From an uncultured Tenacibaculum sp. (GTDB taxonomy: Bacteria > Bacteroidota > Bacteroidia > Flavobacteriales > Flavobacteriaceae), in assembly GCA_947498055.1 (NCBI GenBank), contig CANMJA010000013.1, positions 1 to 64,000 of the forward strand: a stretch of DNA of 64,000 bases. Direction: 5' to 3'. Each line of letters opens with the position of its first letter. Position 1 is the stretch's first letter. This document shows, piece by piece, positions 1 through 8,697 of this stretch. Below the pieces are notes generated by a model. That model did no database searches. It was not told the DNA's origin and worked only from the letters and a program-made list of their open reading frames with translations. Position numbers and translations under genes: made by a program.

Positions 1-150
1 AGTGCTATAGGTTATGGAGAGGATCAATTATTGAATAATTGTGATGATGCAAATCAGAAAAAATGTACAGAAGAAGAACACCAAAGAAATAGACGATCGT
101 ACTTTTATATTGTTAAAGGAGGAAACAAAGTAAAGTCGAGTAATCAATAG
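1..150 (+). CDS. OmpA-family protein, C-terminal end only (partial)
   Basis: The window opens inside this gene. The visible 49 residues end with a cysteine pair and a motif of the form C-x-EEEHQRNRRS-x-F, which is the usual end of the peptidoglycan-binding OmpA domain in Bacteroidota outer-membrane proteins. The stop is TAG at 148-150. A strong terminator follows at once, so this gene ends its transcription unit. The N-terminal part and the full domain order cannot be seen from here, so the assignment rests on the last 35 residues only. Confidence 0.7.
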   Translation, partial: SAIGYGEDQLLNNCDDANQKKCTEEEHQRNRRSYFYIVKGGNKVKSSNQ

Positions 151-180
151 AATAACTAGATAAATAGTGAAAATTATATA

Positions 181-208
181 AAAACACTTCTTTTTAGAAG
201 TGTTTTTT
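181..208 (+). terminator. Rho-independent terminator after the OmpA-family gene
   Basis: An 11-base stem (AAAACACTTCT paired with AGAAGTGTTTT) with a TTTT loop is followed by more T. It lies 31 bases after the stop of the partial gene and upstream of ileS. Confidence 0.85.
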
Positions 209-274
209 ATTTGTTAAAGATTACAATTACAATAAAATACTTAATTTCGCAAAATCAATTTATAGAACGAAAAA

Positions 275-3200
275 ATGAGTAAGAATTTTACTGAATACAA
301 AGGATTAGATCTACCTAAAGTAGCAGAAGAAATCTTAAACTATTGGGAGGAAAATAACATTTTTGAAAAAAGTGTTACCACTCGTGAAGGAAAAGAGCCA
401 TTCGTGTTTTTTGAAGGCCCACCATCAGCAAATGGTTTACCAGGAATTCATCATGCAATGGCACGTTCTATTAAAGATATTTTTTGCCGTTATAAAACAC
501 AAAAAGGATATCAGGTAAAGCGTAAAGCAGGTTGGGATACGCATGGTTTACCTGTAGAATTAGGTGTAGAAAAAGAGTTAGGTATCACAAAAGAAGATAT
601 AGGCTCTAAAATTACTGTAGAAGAATATAACGAAGCTTGTAAAAAAGCAGTAATGCGTTATACTGATATTTGGAATGATTTAACACGAAAAATGGGGTAT
701 TGGGTAGATATGGAAGACCCATATGTTACTTATAAATCTAAGTATATGGAATCTGTTTGGTGGTTGCTAAAACAGATTTATAATAAAGAATTAATTTATA
801 AGGGGTATACGATTCAACCTTATTCTCCAAAAGCAGGAACAGGTTTAAGTTCACATGAAATAAATCAACCAGGTTGTTATAGAGATGTTACTGATACTAC
901 AGTAGTAGCTCAGTTTAAAGCAATAGAAAGCACATTACCAAGTTTCCTTCAAAACGAAGGAGATATCTATTTTTTAGCGTGGACGACAACTCCTTGGACG
1001 TTGCCTAGTAACACTGCATTAACAGTAGGCCCTAAGATAGATTATGTATTAGTAGAAACATACAATCAATATACATTTAAACCAATGAATGTAGTTTTGG
1101 CTAAAAATTTGGTTGGAAAACAGTTCAATGGTAAATATGCACAAGTAGAAGAAAAAACGGAATTATTATCTTATAAAGAAGGAGATAAAAAAATTCCTTT
1201 TTATGTAGTAAAAGAATTTGTAGGGAAAGATTTAGTAGGGATAAAATATGAACAATTGCTGCCTTATGTATTGCCTTACGAAAATGCTGAAAATGCATTC
1301 CGAGTAATTTCAGGAGATTTTGTAACTACAGAAGATGGTACTGGTATTGTACACACGGCACCTACATTTGGTGCAGACGATGCTTTAGTAGCTAAACAAG
1401 CTACACCAGAGATTCCACCTTTGTTAGTTTTAGATGATAATGAAAATCCAGTTCCTTTAGTTGATTTACAAGGAAAATTTAGGTCAGAATTAGGCGAATT
1501 TGGAGGTAAATATGTAAAGAATGAGTATTACAAGGATGGTGAGGCTCCAGAAAAATCTATAGATGTTGAATTAGCAATTAAGTTAAAAACAGAAAATAAA
1601 GCATTTAAGGTAGAAAAATACGTCCATAGTTATCCACATTGTTGGCGTACAGATAAACCAATTTTATATTACCCATTAGATTCTTGGTTTATTAAAGTGA
1701 CAGATGTAAAAGAAAAAATGCATCGCTTAAACGAAACAATTAACTGGAAACCAAAATCAACAGGAACAGGTCGTTTTGGGAACTGGTTAAAAAATGCAAA
1801 TGATTGGAATTTATCTCGTTCTCGTTTTTGGGGAATTCCATTACCAATTTGGCGAACGGAAGATGGAACAGAACAATTGTGTATTGGTTCTGTAGAAGAA
1901 TTGAAATCTGAAATAGCAAAAGCTATAGAAGCTGGCGTTGCTAATGAAGATATTTTTGCTGACTTTGAGGTAGGAAATATGTCTGAAGAGAATTATGATA
2001 AAGTTGATTTACATAAAAATGTAGTTGATAAAATTATATTAGTTTCTCCTTCAGGACAACCAATGTATCGTGAAAGTGATTTAATAGATGTTTGGTTCGA
2101 TTCTGGTTCTATGCCTTATGCACAATGGCATTACCCATTTGAAAATAAAAATTTAATTGATACTAAAGAGAATTATCCAGCAGATTTTATTGCAGAAGGA
2201 GTAGACCAAACAAGAGGATGGTTTTATACATTACATGCAATAGGAACGATGGTTTTCGATTCTGTAGCTTATAAAAATGTAGTATCTAATGGATTAGTGT
2301 TAGATAAAAACGGACAAAAAATGTCTAAACGTTTAGGAAATGGAGTAGATCCGTTTAAAACGTTAGGAGATCATGGACCAGATGCTACACGATGGTATAT
2401 GATTTCAAATGCAAATCCGTGGGATAATTTAAAATTCGATTTAGCAGGTATAGAAGAGGTAAAACGTAAGTTTTTTGGTACTTTATATAACACTTATTCA
2501 TTCTTCTGTTTATATGCTAATATTGATGGGTTTAATTATAGTGAAGCAGAAATTGCATTAAATGAACGCCCAGAAATTGATCGTTGGGTATTGTCTGAAT
2601 TAAATACATTAATAGAAAAAGTAGATGTGTTTTATGCAGAATACGAACCAACAAAAGCAACCAGAGCAATCTCTGATTTTGTACAAGATCATTTAAGTAA
2701 TTGGTATGTGCGTTTGTGTAGAAGACGTTTTTGGAAAGGTGAGTACGCACAAGATAAGATTTCTGCTTATCAAACACTATATACCTGTATGGAAACTGTG
2801 GCAAAGTTATCTGCACCAGTGGCTCCTTTCTTTATGGATCGTTTATATAAGGATTTAAATAAAGCAACTAAAAAAGAAACATTCGAAAGTGTACACCTTG
2901 CAAATTTTCCTACTTATAATGCATCTTTAGTAGATAAATCTTTAGAGAGAAAGATGGAAAATGCACAAACGATTTCATCGTTAGTGTTGTCTTTAAGAGC
3001 TAAAGAGAAAATAAAGGTACGTCAACCTTTGCAAAAAATAATGATTCCTGTACTAGATGATACTCAAAGATCGGCCATTTTAGCAGTATCAGATTTAATC
3101 AAATCTGAGGTTAATGTGAAAGAAATAGAACTTTTAGATGATGCCTCTGGAGTACTTGTAAAACAAATTAAGCCAAATTTTAAGGCATTAGGCCCAAAAT

Positions 3201-3679
3201 TCGGAAAAGACATGAAGTTGATTTCTAGTAAGATACAGTCTTTTGGTCAAGAAGAGATTACTCAAATTGAAAAAGATGGGCAAATTTCTATGGAAATTAA
3301 CGGAAAAATGATTAATTTGGATACCACAGATGTAGAAATTTCATCAAAAGACATAGAAGGTTGGCTAGTAGCAAATTCTGAAGGTTTAACAGTTGCATTA
3401 GATGTTACTATTAATGATGATTTACGAAAAGAAGGTATTGCCAGAGAATTAGTAAATAGAATTCAAAATGCGCGTAAAGATTCAGGTTTTGAAGTAACAG
3501 ATAGAATAAAATTAACATTTTTAAATTTTCAAGAACTAGAACAATCTGTCTTGGCTAATGAACGTTACATTAAAGCAGAAACATTAACTAATGAGTTAGT
3601 TTTTGTAGATGCACTAGAAAATGGTACAGAAATAGAATTCGATACCATTAAAAGTAGAATGTTAATCGAAAAAGCATAG
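275..3679 (+). CDS. ileS: Isoleucyl-tRNA synthetase, eukaryote-like type 2 with GIHH in place of HIGH
   Basis: Class I aminoacyl-tRNA synthetase that charges tRNA-Ile in the cytoplasm. At 1134 residues it has the length of the long type 2 IleRS. The nucleotide-binding signature reads P-G-I-H-H (residues 56-60, bases 440-454) where the canonical motif is H-I-G-H, so the first and third motif positions are exchanged. The second signature is KMSKR (residues 682-686), followed by LGNG. The CP1 editing region, the anticodon-binding domain (a WxWxR-like stretch is not obvious) and the long type 2 C-terminal extension fill the expected places. The start is the ATG at 275. It is followed after 4 bases by the DksA-like gene, so the two form an operon. 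Type 2 enzymes are known for low mupirocin sensitivity, and the exchanged motif has been linked to very high resistance; resistance in this organism is inference. Confidence 0.97.
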   Translation: MSKNFTEYKGLDLPKVAEEILNYWEENNIFEKSVTTREGKEPFVFFEGPPSANGLPGIHHAMARSIKDIFCRYKTQKGYQVKRKAGWDTHGLPVELGVEKELGITKEDIGSKITVEEYNEACKKAVMRYTDIWNDLTRKMGYWVDMEDPYVTYKSKYMESVWWLLKQIYNKELIYKGYTIQPYSPKAGTGLSSHEINQPGCYRDVTDTTVVAQFKAIESTLPSFLQNEGDIYFLAWTTTPWTLPSNTALTVGPKIDYVLVETYNQYTFKPMNVVLAKNLVGKQFNGKYAQVEEKTELLSYKEGDKKIPFYVVKEFVGKDLVGIKYEQLLPYVLPYENAENAFRVISGDFVTTEDGTGIVHTAPTFGADDALVAKQATPEIPPLLVLDDNENPVPLVDLQGKFRSELGEFGGKYVKNEYYKDGEAPEKSIDVELAIKLKTENKAFKVEKYVHSYPHCWRTDKPILYYPLDSWFIKVTDVKEKMHRLNETINWKPKSTGTGRFGNWLKNANDWNLSRSRFWGIPLPIWRTEDGTEQLCIGSVEELKSEIAKAIEAGVANEDIFADFEVGNMSEENYDKVDLHKNVVDKIILVSPSGQPMYRESDLIDVWFDSGSMPYAQWHYPFENKNLIDTKENYPADFIAEGVDQTRGWFYTLHAIGTMVFDSVAYKNVVSNGLVLDKNGQKMSKRLGNGVDPFKTLGDHGPDATRWYMISNANPWDNLKFDLAGIEEVKRKFFGTLYNTYSFFCLYANIDGFNYSEAEIALNERPEIDRWVLSELNTLIEKVDVFYAEYEPTKATRAISDFVQDHLSNWYVRLCRRRFWKGEYAQDKISAYQTLYTCMETVAKLSAPVAPFFMDRLYKDLNKATKKETFESVHLANFPTYNASLVDKSLERKMENAQTISSLVLSLRAKEKIKVRQPLQKIMIPVLDDTQRSAILAVSDLIKSEVNVKEIELLDDASGVLVKQIKPNFKALGPKFGKDMKLISSKIQSFGQEEITQIEKDGQISMEINGKMINLDTTDVEISSKDIEGWLVANSEGLTVALDVTINDDLRKEGIARELVNRIQNARKDSGFEVTDRIKLTFLNFQELEQSVLANERYIKAETLTNELVFVDALENGTEIEFDTIKSRMLIEKA

Positions 3680-3683
3680 TAAT

Positions 3684-4064
3684 ATGGCAGAAGATGTTAA
3701 AGTAAGGTATTCAGATAATGACCTACAAGAGTTTAAAGAGATCATTTTAAACAAAATTAAAAGAGCAGAAGAAGATTTAGAGTTGTTGAGAAGTTCTTAT
3801 AAGAATGGTTCTGACAATGGAACAGAAGATACTTCACCAACTTTTAAATCATTTGAAGAAGGTACAGACACAATGGCTAAAGAAGCAAATATGCAATTAG
3901 CTATTCGACAAGAGAAATTTATTCGAGATTTAAAAAACGCCATAATGCGTATTGAGAATAAAACATATGGTGTTTGTAGAGTTACTGGTAAATTGATACA
4001 GAAAGAACGCTTAAAATTAGTGCCACATGCTACTTTGAGTATTGAGGCAAAACGTAAGCAATAA
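3684..4064 (+). CDS. DksA/TraR-family protein lacking an intact zinc finger
   Basis: A 126-residue protein of the DksA/TraR family, which binds RNA polymerase through its secondary channel. The N-terminal half is a charged coiled coil (about residues 15-90). The C-terminal part keeps the finger frame YGVCRVTGKLI, but only C98 remains: T101 stands where the second cysteine should be, and the second Cys pair is replaced by a stretch with H115 and no Cys. Metal binding is therefore unlikely, as in many flavobacterial members. It lies 4 bases after ileS and is followed by a terminator. In Flavobacteriaceae this gene usually sits between ileS and lspA; here lspA is about 11 kb away. Confidence 0.88.
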   Translation: MAEDVKVRYSDNDLQEFKEIILNKIKRAEEDLELLRSSYKNGSDNGTEDTSPTFKSFEEGTDTMAKEANMQLAIRQEKFIRDLKNAIMRIENKTYGVCRVTGKLIQKERLKLVPHATLSIEAKRKQ

Positions 4065-4118
4065 TAGAATAATTAGGAATTACTAATTATGAATTTTAAA
4101 TTATATAAAGTATATTTT

Positions 4119-4152
4119 AAAGGTTTCCAGAAATGGAGACCTTTTTGTTTTT
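4119..4152 (+). terminator. Terminator of the ileS-dksA operon
   Basis: A 10-base stem AAAGGTTTCC / GGAGACCTTT (one G-T pair) with loop AGAAAT is followed by a long T-rich run. It lies 55 bases after the DksA-like stop. Because it overlaps the first 20 codons of the longest reading frame downstream, it argues against the ATG at 4089 as the start of that gene. Confidence 0.8.
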
Positions 4153-4157
4153 TTAAA

Positions 4158-4793
4158 ATGTTTTTTTGTGTTTTTTGGATGCAATTAAATGTTTCTTTAT
4201 ACTGTCAGAGCAGTATAGTTAAAGAGTTTACAACAAATAAAAAAGAAATAGAGTTGGACACTCAAGGATTAGATGAAATAAAAATAGTAAACTCTGAAAC
4301 AGGTGAAATAAAAATAAAGTTGTTTAATGAAAGTGTATCTTTTTTTACTATCGTAACTAATGATATGGAAAAGAGTTTGAAAATTTCATTTGAGCAAATT
4401 TTAAACGAAGGTTCTACCATTTTTAGAAAATATATAACCAAAAGATTAAATAGAGTATCGGCTGTTATAAATATTCCAAAAGATAAAATAGTAAGTATTT
4501 TTGGAACTCATATAGATATAGTTTCCAAAGACTATAAAGGAGATTTAAATATATATATAGACAAAGGATTTATAAACCTACAGACAATCCAAAAAAACGT
4601 AATTTTAAAACTTTTTCAAGGAAACATTTATTGCAAGGCAATAAACTATAATATTGACATAAGTACAAAAAATGGAATTATAAAAGTAAAAGAAAAACAA
4701 GAAGCCTCTCCATATAAGAAAAGAAATAGTTCTTCAAAAAATAAATTTTCTGTTCTCTCTATACATGCAAACATTTTTATAGAAGGTAATTAA
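4158..4793 (+). CDS. Secreted adhesin-like (DUF4097-type) protein, start uncertain
   Basis: The frame is open from 4089, but bases 4119-4152 form the terminator of the previous operon, so I place the start at 4158 (or the ATG at 4179). From 4158 the protein has a short hydrophobic segment with Cys, reading MFFCVFWMQLNVSLYC, that fits a signal peptide. The rest, about 190 residues, alternates short beta strands of the form I-x-I-x-N (INIPKDKIVSIFG, then LNIYIDKGFINLQT), like the beta-helical putative adhesin fold (DUF4097). No catalytic motif is visible. The function is unknown. It is richer in A and T than its neighbours and sits between ileS-dksA and the M61 peptidase, where lspA would normally lie. 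Confidence 0.6.
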   Translation: MFFCVFWMQLNVSLYCQSSIVKEFTTNKKEIELDTQGLDEIKIVNSETGEIKIKLFNESVSFFTIVTNDMEKSLKISFEQILNEGSTIFRKYITKRLNRVSAVINIPKDKIVSIFGTHIDIVSKDYKGDLNIYIDKGFINLQTIQKNVILKLFQGNIYCKAINYNIDISTKNGIIKVKEKQEASPYKKRNSSSKNKFSVLSIHANIFIEGN

Positions 4794-4900
4794 TTGATTT
4801 TTAGTCTCTAAATTAGAATTTCACTATTTATAAGAAGTTAACATTTTTTATAAATTTTATAACGTAAAAAGTTAAAATTTACATAACAAGTAACATTATG

Positions 4901-4908
4901 TATTTTTG
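4901..4908 (+). promoter_or_regulatory. -7 promoter element for the M61 peptidase gene
   Basis: TATTTTTG matches the Bacteroidota -7 consensus TAnnTTTG exactly and lies 31 bases before the start codon at 4940. No clear TTTG was found at the -33 position. Confidence 0.5.
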
Positions 4909-4939
4909 TAGTACTAATTTAGCACAAAATTAATTCAAA

Positions 4940-6835
4940 ATGAATAGACATATAGTAGGCACGATTGTAACGGGTTTATTTTTAGTGGGATGTAGTTCTT
5001 CAAAAACATTAAAAAAAAATGATTTAGCAATAAACAATCCAATAAAAACATCTTTAAATTTAATTAAAGTTGAAAATGATAAAGTACCAGTTGTAATTAA
5101 TCCGGGTAGATTTACTACGGAAAAAGTTATTTACAGATTACCAAAAGTAGTTCAAGGGACGTATTCAGTAAGTGATTTTGGTAAATATATAGATGATTTT
5201 AAAGCATTCGATTATTCAGGAAACCTTTTGGGTGTTACGAAAGTAGATACCAATACTTGGGAAATTAGCAATGCTACTAAACTAGATAAACTAATGTATT
5301 TGGTTAACGATACATTTGATATGGAAAAAGAAGGAGGTATAGGAAAAGAGACTCCTTTCTCGCCATCAGGAACTAATATTGAGGATACAAATTATGTGTT
5401 AAATCTTCATGGTTTTATAGGATATTTTGATTCTTTGAAGAGTAGTCAATACCAGTTAGATGTTATAGCTCCATCTAATTTTAAAAGAACTTCAGCTTTA
5501 CAAGAAGTAAGTTCAAAAACTAGTGAAGATGGAAAAACACAGACATCAAGATATTTTGCTCCTCGTTACTTTGATATTACTGACAATCCAATGTTTTATG
5601 GAGAATTAGATGTAGAAGAATTTAAAGTAGGAGATATAAAAATTGTATTAAGTGTTTATTCACCAAATAAAAAACACTCTGCCGAAAAAATTAAAGCAAC
5701 AATGGAAAAGATGATGCAGGCGCAGAAAGCATATTTAGGAGGTGTGAATAGTACTGCTCGTTACGATATTTATTTATATTTATCTGAAGGAAAAGAAGAT
5801 TCACCAAAAGGATTTGGAGCTTTAGAACACCATACATCTACAGTAGTTGTTTTACCTGAGTCGATGCCAGATGCTGCATTGGCAGAGAGCATGATTGATG
5901 TGGTTTCTCATGAATTTTTTCATATTGTAACTCCTTTAAGTGTGCATTCTGAAGATGTACATTATTTCGATTATAACGCACCTACTTTTTCAAAACATTT
6001 ATGGATGTATGAAGGAGTTACAGAATACTTTGCAACGTTATTTCAAGTAAATAAAGGATTAGTTGAAAAAGAGGAGTTTTATTCTAAAGTTATGGGTAAA
6101 ATTAATAGTGCTGCAAAGATGAATGATAGTATGAGTTTTACTAAAATGAGTGAAAATATACTTGAGAAAGAATACCACGATCAATACATTAATGTATATC
6201 AAAAAGGAGCTTTAATAGGTATGTGTATCGATATTCTAATGAGAGAAGAAAGTAATGGTACAAGAGGTATTTTATCTTTAATGAAAGAGCTATCTAATAA
6301 ATATGGAAAGAATAAACCTTTTGAAGATGATGCTCTTATAGAAGAAATAATAGCAATGACGTATCCGTCTGTCGGTAATTTTTTAAATACACATGTAATT
6401 GGAACGACTCCGATTAATTATAATGCTTTTTTCGAAAAAGTTGGTTTAGAAATTAAAGAGTCTAAAGTGAAAACAAACTATCTTCAAAACGCAGGAACCA
6501 ATATTGTAACTGCAGATCCTGTAACAAGAAGTATTATTTTTACAGATGGAGTGGCAGATAATAGTTTTTGGAATGAAAACGGAGCGAAAGCAAGAGACAT
6601 TATTAAAAGTGTAAATGGGGAAGAAGTAACACTTGCTACCGTTAATCAGGTATTAGGAAAAGTGTTTTTATGGAAACCAGGAACTAAAGCAGAAGTAGTT
6701 TTAATAAGAGATGGAAAAGAAGTGGTTATAAAAACTACAACAACACAATCTTATACCAAAGGAAAAGGATTAGAGCAAACTGAAAGCGCAACACAAAAGC
6801 AAAAAGATCTTTTAAATAGTTGGTTAAAAGGATAA
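4940..6835 (+). CDS. M61-family metallopeptidase with PDZ domain, lipoprotein
   Basis: A 631-residue zinc peptidase of the M61 (glycyl aminopeptidase) family. The N terminus is a lipoprotein signal, GLFLVGC, with C18 as the lipidated residue, so it is probably anchored in the outer or inner membrane and faces the periplasm. The zinc site is HEFFH at residues 324-328 with the third ligand expected at E358 in YEGVTEYFA, typical gluzincin spacing. A PDZ-like domain follows near residues 530-600 (DIIKSVNGEEV, then VLIRDGKEVVIK). The N-terminal beta domain (about residues 35-230) is the M61 accessory domain. It stands alone with its own promoter box and terminator. Confidence 0.93.
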   Translation: MNRHIVGTIVTGLFLVGCSSSKTLKKNDLAINNPIKTSLNLIKVENDKVPVVINPGRFTTEKVIYRLPKVVQGTYSVSDFGKYIDDFKAFDYSGNLLGVTKVDTNTWEISNATKLDKLMYLVNDTFDMEKEGGIGKETPFSPSGTNIEDTNYVLNLHGFIGYFDSLKSSQYQLDVIAPSNFKRTSALQEVSSKTSEDGKTQTSRYFAPRYFDITDNPMFYGELDVEEFKVGDIKIVLSVYSPNKKHSAEKIKATMEKMMQAQKAYLGGVNSTARYDIYLYLSEGKEDSPKGFGALEHHTSTVVVLPESMPDAALAESMIDVVSHEFFHIVTPLSVHSEDVHYFDYNAPTFSKHLWMYEGVTEYFATLFQVNKGLVEKEEFYSKVMGKINSAAKMNDSMSFTKMSENILEKEYHDQYINVYQKGALIGMCIDILMREESNGTRGILSLMKELSNKYGKNKPFEDDALIEEIIAMTYPSVGNFLNTHVIGTTPINYNAFFEKVGLEIKESKVKTNYLQNAGTNIVTADPVTRSIIFTDGVADNSFWNENGAKARDIIKSVNGEEVTLATVNQVLGKVFLWKPGTKAEVVLIRDGKEVVIKTTTTQSYTKGKGLEQTESATQKQKDLLNSWLKG

Positions 6836-6863
6836 TCTTTTTACTATTTATATTTTTATAAAC

Positions 6864-6903
6864 AAAGACCAATAATCTAACCTTAGATTATTGGTCTTTT
6901 TAA
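6864..6903 (+). terminator. Terminator after the M61 peptidase
   Basis: A perfect 17-base inverted repeat (AAAGACCAATAATCTAA / its complement) is followed by TTTAATTT. It lies 28 bases after the stop at 6835. It may also limit read-through in the opposite direction from the ABC permease gene. Confidence 0.85.
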
Positions 6904-7023
6904 TTTCTCTTTAATACCGTTTTCAGGTTAAAAACTCGAATATCAATACCAACAAGTCTTAACCTCCTTTGATTTACTATAAAAAATAAATACATCCTGT
7001 GAAATAAATATTGATGAATCGTT

Positions 7024-8571
7024 TTACGACCTTTTTAACTGATGTTTTCGTATTGTAAAAGTAAATACAGCAAGAGTAAATACTAATAAGGATAATTTAC
7101 TCAAATACATATTTGTATGTGTTAAAGCACCAAAATAATCTACAAAAGGAATACCATTAATATTGGCATAAGTAATCATAAAAAAGAGTACTTCAAATAA
7201 TTTTTTTCCTTTTGTAGCAATGCCTAATAAAGCTGCAAAAAAAACTAGAAAAACAGCTCCTAAAAGAATAGATACAAAACTAAAAAAGTTGACGTTTAAT
7301 AATTCTCTAATTAATAATGGAAGAGCTAAAAATAAAACTAAAAGAATACCAGCGCCTATTTGAGATACCAATAATCGAGATATAGGTTTGTAGGAGGCAA
7401 AAGTAAAAAAATGTGCTTTATTTGTGATTTCCTTGGTTGTGATTTCTGACAACCTACTTACTTGGAAAAACCATAAAATAGGTAATACAAATTGATGTGA
7501 GATTTGCAAAGGTAAAAAGGTTAGTAAAACCATTCCAAGTCCATTAAAAAGCCATAACCATTTCTTTCCTTTTCTAATTAATAATAATAATTCTGTTTTT
7601 ATTAAAGGATAAATACTAAAATTAATAGAAGGTTTTATAGCAAAAGAAAAGCGAATGTCTTTTATAATGGATGAGGAATGTATAATAACAGGGTCTTTTT
7701 TTATAGAGATTTTTTCTTTCACATTAAATCGATGAAAGAACATGGAAGTAATAAACAACATTATTAATCCTAACAACCCCCATATAAAACGACTTATAAC
7801 AAAAGAAGAGGTAAATACCACACCATTGAACTGAAATTTTTTAGCCTTTTTTACATTTCCAATAACATAGCCTATAGATGTTTTTTTAGCCTTTTTAATA
7901 TCTGCAATTTGCCTAACTTGTTCTTCCATTTGAGACATTACCATTTTGCTTCCAAGAATATCTAAAGAAAAGTTTTTTTCACTGTAGCGATTCGGTAGCA
8001 TTAATAGAGAAAATAAAAAAAAGAATCCTACATTTTGAATAATCGTATATTTTCCAAAGAAAACTTCAAAAATAACTGCTAAAACAGCGATAAAAAATAA
8101 TGTAGGTATCGGAATTAATATATAAGGTTTTATAAATTGAAAAATTTCAAATGTATTGCCTTCATTGTGCAAAAAAAATAATAGAACACTCATTATAAAA
8201 ATGATTCCAAGTATGGTTAGTAATACTAAAAAATTACTTAAAGTTTTAGCTAATAAATAGCTGAAGTTTTTAACTCTTGTAGAAGCTACAATTTGCCCAA
8301 CTTTAGTTTCTATGTCTGTTTTAATTCCACTATTTACTAAGTAGAAACCTATAAGAGATAAAAAAAGACTTGTCATTATAGCAGTAACATAGCCAATCCA
8401 AGCAGAGTTATATTCACCAATATAATCAGCAATTCTAATGGTCGAATAATTTGCGTTAGGCTCGGGTACAAAAGTATACGCAATTGCTACACTAATACAA
8501 AGTGTAATTAAGAAAGCATAGCTTCTAGTACGTTGTAAATAATCGTATTTTATAATGGTAAAAAAGCTCAT
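7024..8571 (-). CDS. ABC-2 type transporter permease
   Basis: About 515 residues from the ATG at 8571. The frame runs to 8628 upstream, but the extension overlaps the small membrane-peptide gene at 8582-8695, so the start MSFFTIIKYDYLQRTRS is chosen. It has roughly 12 hydrophobic segments in two halves, each beginning with a cytoplasmic stretch containing a TELLLLIRKG-like turn, as in the ABC-2 permeases of Bacteroidota. It pairs with the ATPase gene just upstream in the same operon (serine hydrolase, ATPase, small peptide, permease). The substrate is unknown; similar sets export or shed lipids and antibiotics. The divergent LytS/LytTR system is a possible regulator. Confidence 0.88.
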   Translation of the reverse strand: MSFFTIIKYDYLQRTRSYAFLITLCISVAIAYTFVPEPNANYSTIRIADYIGEYNSAWIGYVTAIMTSLFLSLIGFYLVNSGIKTDIETKVGQIVASTRVKNFSYLLAKTLSNFLVLLTILGIIFIMSVLLFFLHNEGNTFEIFQFIKPYILIPIPTLFFIAVLAVIFEVFFGKYTIIQNVGFFFLFSLLMLPNRYSEKNFSLDILGSKMVMSQMEEQVRQIADIKKAKKTSIGYVIGNVKKAKKFQFNGVVFTSSFVISRFIWGLLGLIMLFITSMFFHRFNVKEKISIKKDPVIIHSSSIIKDIRFSFAIKPSINFSIYPLIKTELLLLIRKGKKWLWLFNGLGMVLLTFLPLQISHQFVLPILWFFQVSRLSEITTKEITNKAHFFTFASYKPISRLLVSQIGAGILLVLFLALPLLIRELLNVNFFSFVSILLGAVFLVFFAALLGIATKGKKLFEVLFFMITYANINGIPFVDYFGALTHTNMYLSKLSLLVFTLAVFTFTIRKHQLKRS

Positions 8572-8581
8572 AATATTATTT

Positions 8582-8695
8582 TTAGTGGGCGTTATATACG
8601 CCAATATGGAATTTTGTAACAATAACAAATAGGAACAGAATGCTTATTGTAGAGATTACGATGATTTTAAAAACTCGTTTATTTTTAGTTTTCAT
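8582..8695 (-). CDS. 37-residue single-pass membrane peptide between ATPase and permease genes
   Basis: A small gene with ATG at 8695 and TAA at 8582-8584. It encodes a basic N terminus (MKTKNKRVFK), one hydrophobic helix (IIVISTISILFLFVIV) and a short tail (TKFHIGVYNAH). It begins 2 bases after the ATPase stop (8698) and ends 10 bases before the permease start (8571), exactly filling the gap with operon-like spacing. That packing and the clear membrane helix are the reasons to call it. It could be a small subunit or regulator of the ABC transporter; this is inference. Confidence 0.6.
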   Translation of the reverse strand: MKTKNKRVFKIIVISTISILFLFVIVTKFHIGVYNAH

Positions 8696-8697
8696 AA

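Noticed and set aside
4089..4157. N-terminal extension of the adhesin-like gene to the ATG at 4089
   Set aside because: These codons overlap the terminator hairpin of the ileS-dksA operon (4119-4152) and give no better signal peptide.
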